The position numbers were made by a program, and so were the translations under genes. The notes under the pieces are model-generated. The model saw nothing but the letters and a program-made list of their open reading frames with translations. It made no database searches and was not told the DNA's origin. From positions 1 to 42,552 of the forward strand of contig JALEWA010000229.1 in the NCBI GenBank assembly GCA_022788085.1: a stretch of 42,552 nucleotides of DNA, read 5' to 3'. Origin of the DNA: Lachnospiraceae bacterium (GTDB lineage: Bacteria; Bacillota; Clostridia; Lachnospirales; Lachnospiraceae). This document shows, one piece after another, positions 42,366-42,552 of the stretch. Numbering within the stretch: the stretch's first letter is position 1; every line of letters starts with the position of its first letter.

Positions 42366-42392
42366 TTAGGGCTGTGTCGGATAGGTCAGGCG

Positions 42393-42552
42393 TTAGGCTT
42401 CCGGCAAGTCTATCTTGCCGACAAAGCTGTAATAAATCTCAATGTCCTGCCTGCGGGTGCCGTTCTCATCATAGCTGCACTCATGCACCACAATTTTCTC
42501 GATCATTTCCCGCAAGAGAGTGGGGGTCAGTTCTTCAAAGGCAAGGTGCTTG
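42393..42552 (-). CDS. C-terminus of a large serine recombinase (partial, runs off right edge)
   Basis: The last 53 codons read KHLAFEELTPTLLREMIEKI, VVHECSYDENGTRRQDIEIY and YSFVGKIDLPEA, the end of the DUF4368-type region found in large serine recombinases of Tn4451/Tn5397-like elements. The catalytic N-terminus lies outside the window. GC content is higher than in the DNA to the left. The element should extend to the right, with its end within the ~30 bases left of the stop codon (about 42360-42392). Confidence 0.85.
   Translation of the reverse strand, partial: KHLAFEELTPTLLREMIEKIVVHECSYDENGTRRQDIEIYYSFVGKIDLPEA

Overview
The window looks like the chromosome of a low-GC anaerobic Firmicute, most likely a Lachnospiraceae (Clostridia). 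This rests on protein family content: Hanks-type kinases with TPR tails, hybrid histidine kinases, YkvI and NhaC transporters, a CIRCE/HrcA heat-shock operator, and a large serine recombinase with a DUF4368-like end. I cannot name the species.

Left region (1-11.1 kb, minus strand). One operon of eight genes, read from right to left: vWA-FHA membrane protein, zinc-ribbon protein, DPMTG-repeat membrane protein, Ser/Thr kinase-TPR, a 42-residue membrane peptide, TPR-LRR protein, TPR-vWA-discoidin-like protein, and a kinase-like protein ending in a YARHG domain and running off the left edge. Predicted topologies agree: kinase, pseudokinase, FHA domain and Thr-containing repeats are inside the cell; TPR, LRR, vWA, discoidin-like and YARHG domains are outside. 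I read it as a trans-envelope phospho-threonine signalling system and the best candidate here for an undescribed system.

11.2-15 kb. A membrane-anchored SGNH hydrolase-like protein and a secreted beta-propeller-like protein are divergent, separated by a 131-bp MITE with perfect 12-bp inverted ends and an 8-bp target duplication. A CIRCE-controlled hsp20-cbpA-like heat-shock pair follows.

15-22.3 kb. A four-gene signalling operon: hybrid histidine kinase with REC and HPt, a second hybrid kinase fused to a complete DegV (fatty-acid-binding) domain, a lone amino-acid-type solute-binding lipoprotein, and a membrane diguanylate cyclase.

22.5-31.7 kb. Housekeeping and accessory genes: a NifX-SlyD fusion, a YkvI-like transporter behind a Dabb remnant, a PIN-like protein, a microbial PARG-like protein, a P-loop kinase-GNAT fusion, an ArsC-like protein, a flavin reductase and a DEDDh exonuclease. 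Among them lie a macrodomain/XRE chimera, a tRNA-Glu remnant, a possible small RNA unit, and an array of 106-bp tandem repeats.

31.7-36.4 kb. An NhaC antiporter, a gene broken at a G6 tract, and an 818-residue protein joining an S51-type peptidase domain to GGDEF-EAL.

36.5-42.55 kb. Two apparently intact genes (DUF234-type ATPase and AlkZ-related protein) sit among truncated RNA-repair genes: a DUF2828 vWA/TROVE-like protein cut at both ends, a second DUF2828 scrap, half of rtcB, and the catalytic part of kptA, with tRNA-Glu and tRNA-Lys between them. The window ends inside a serine recombinase gene, so a mobile element begins near 42.37 kb. The tail shared by the macrodomain chimera and the rtcB fragment, each next to a tRNA-Glu-like sequence, links the two damaged loci.
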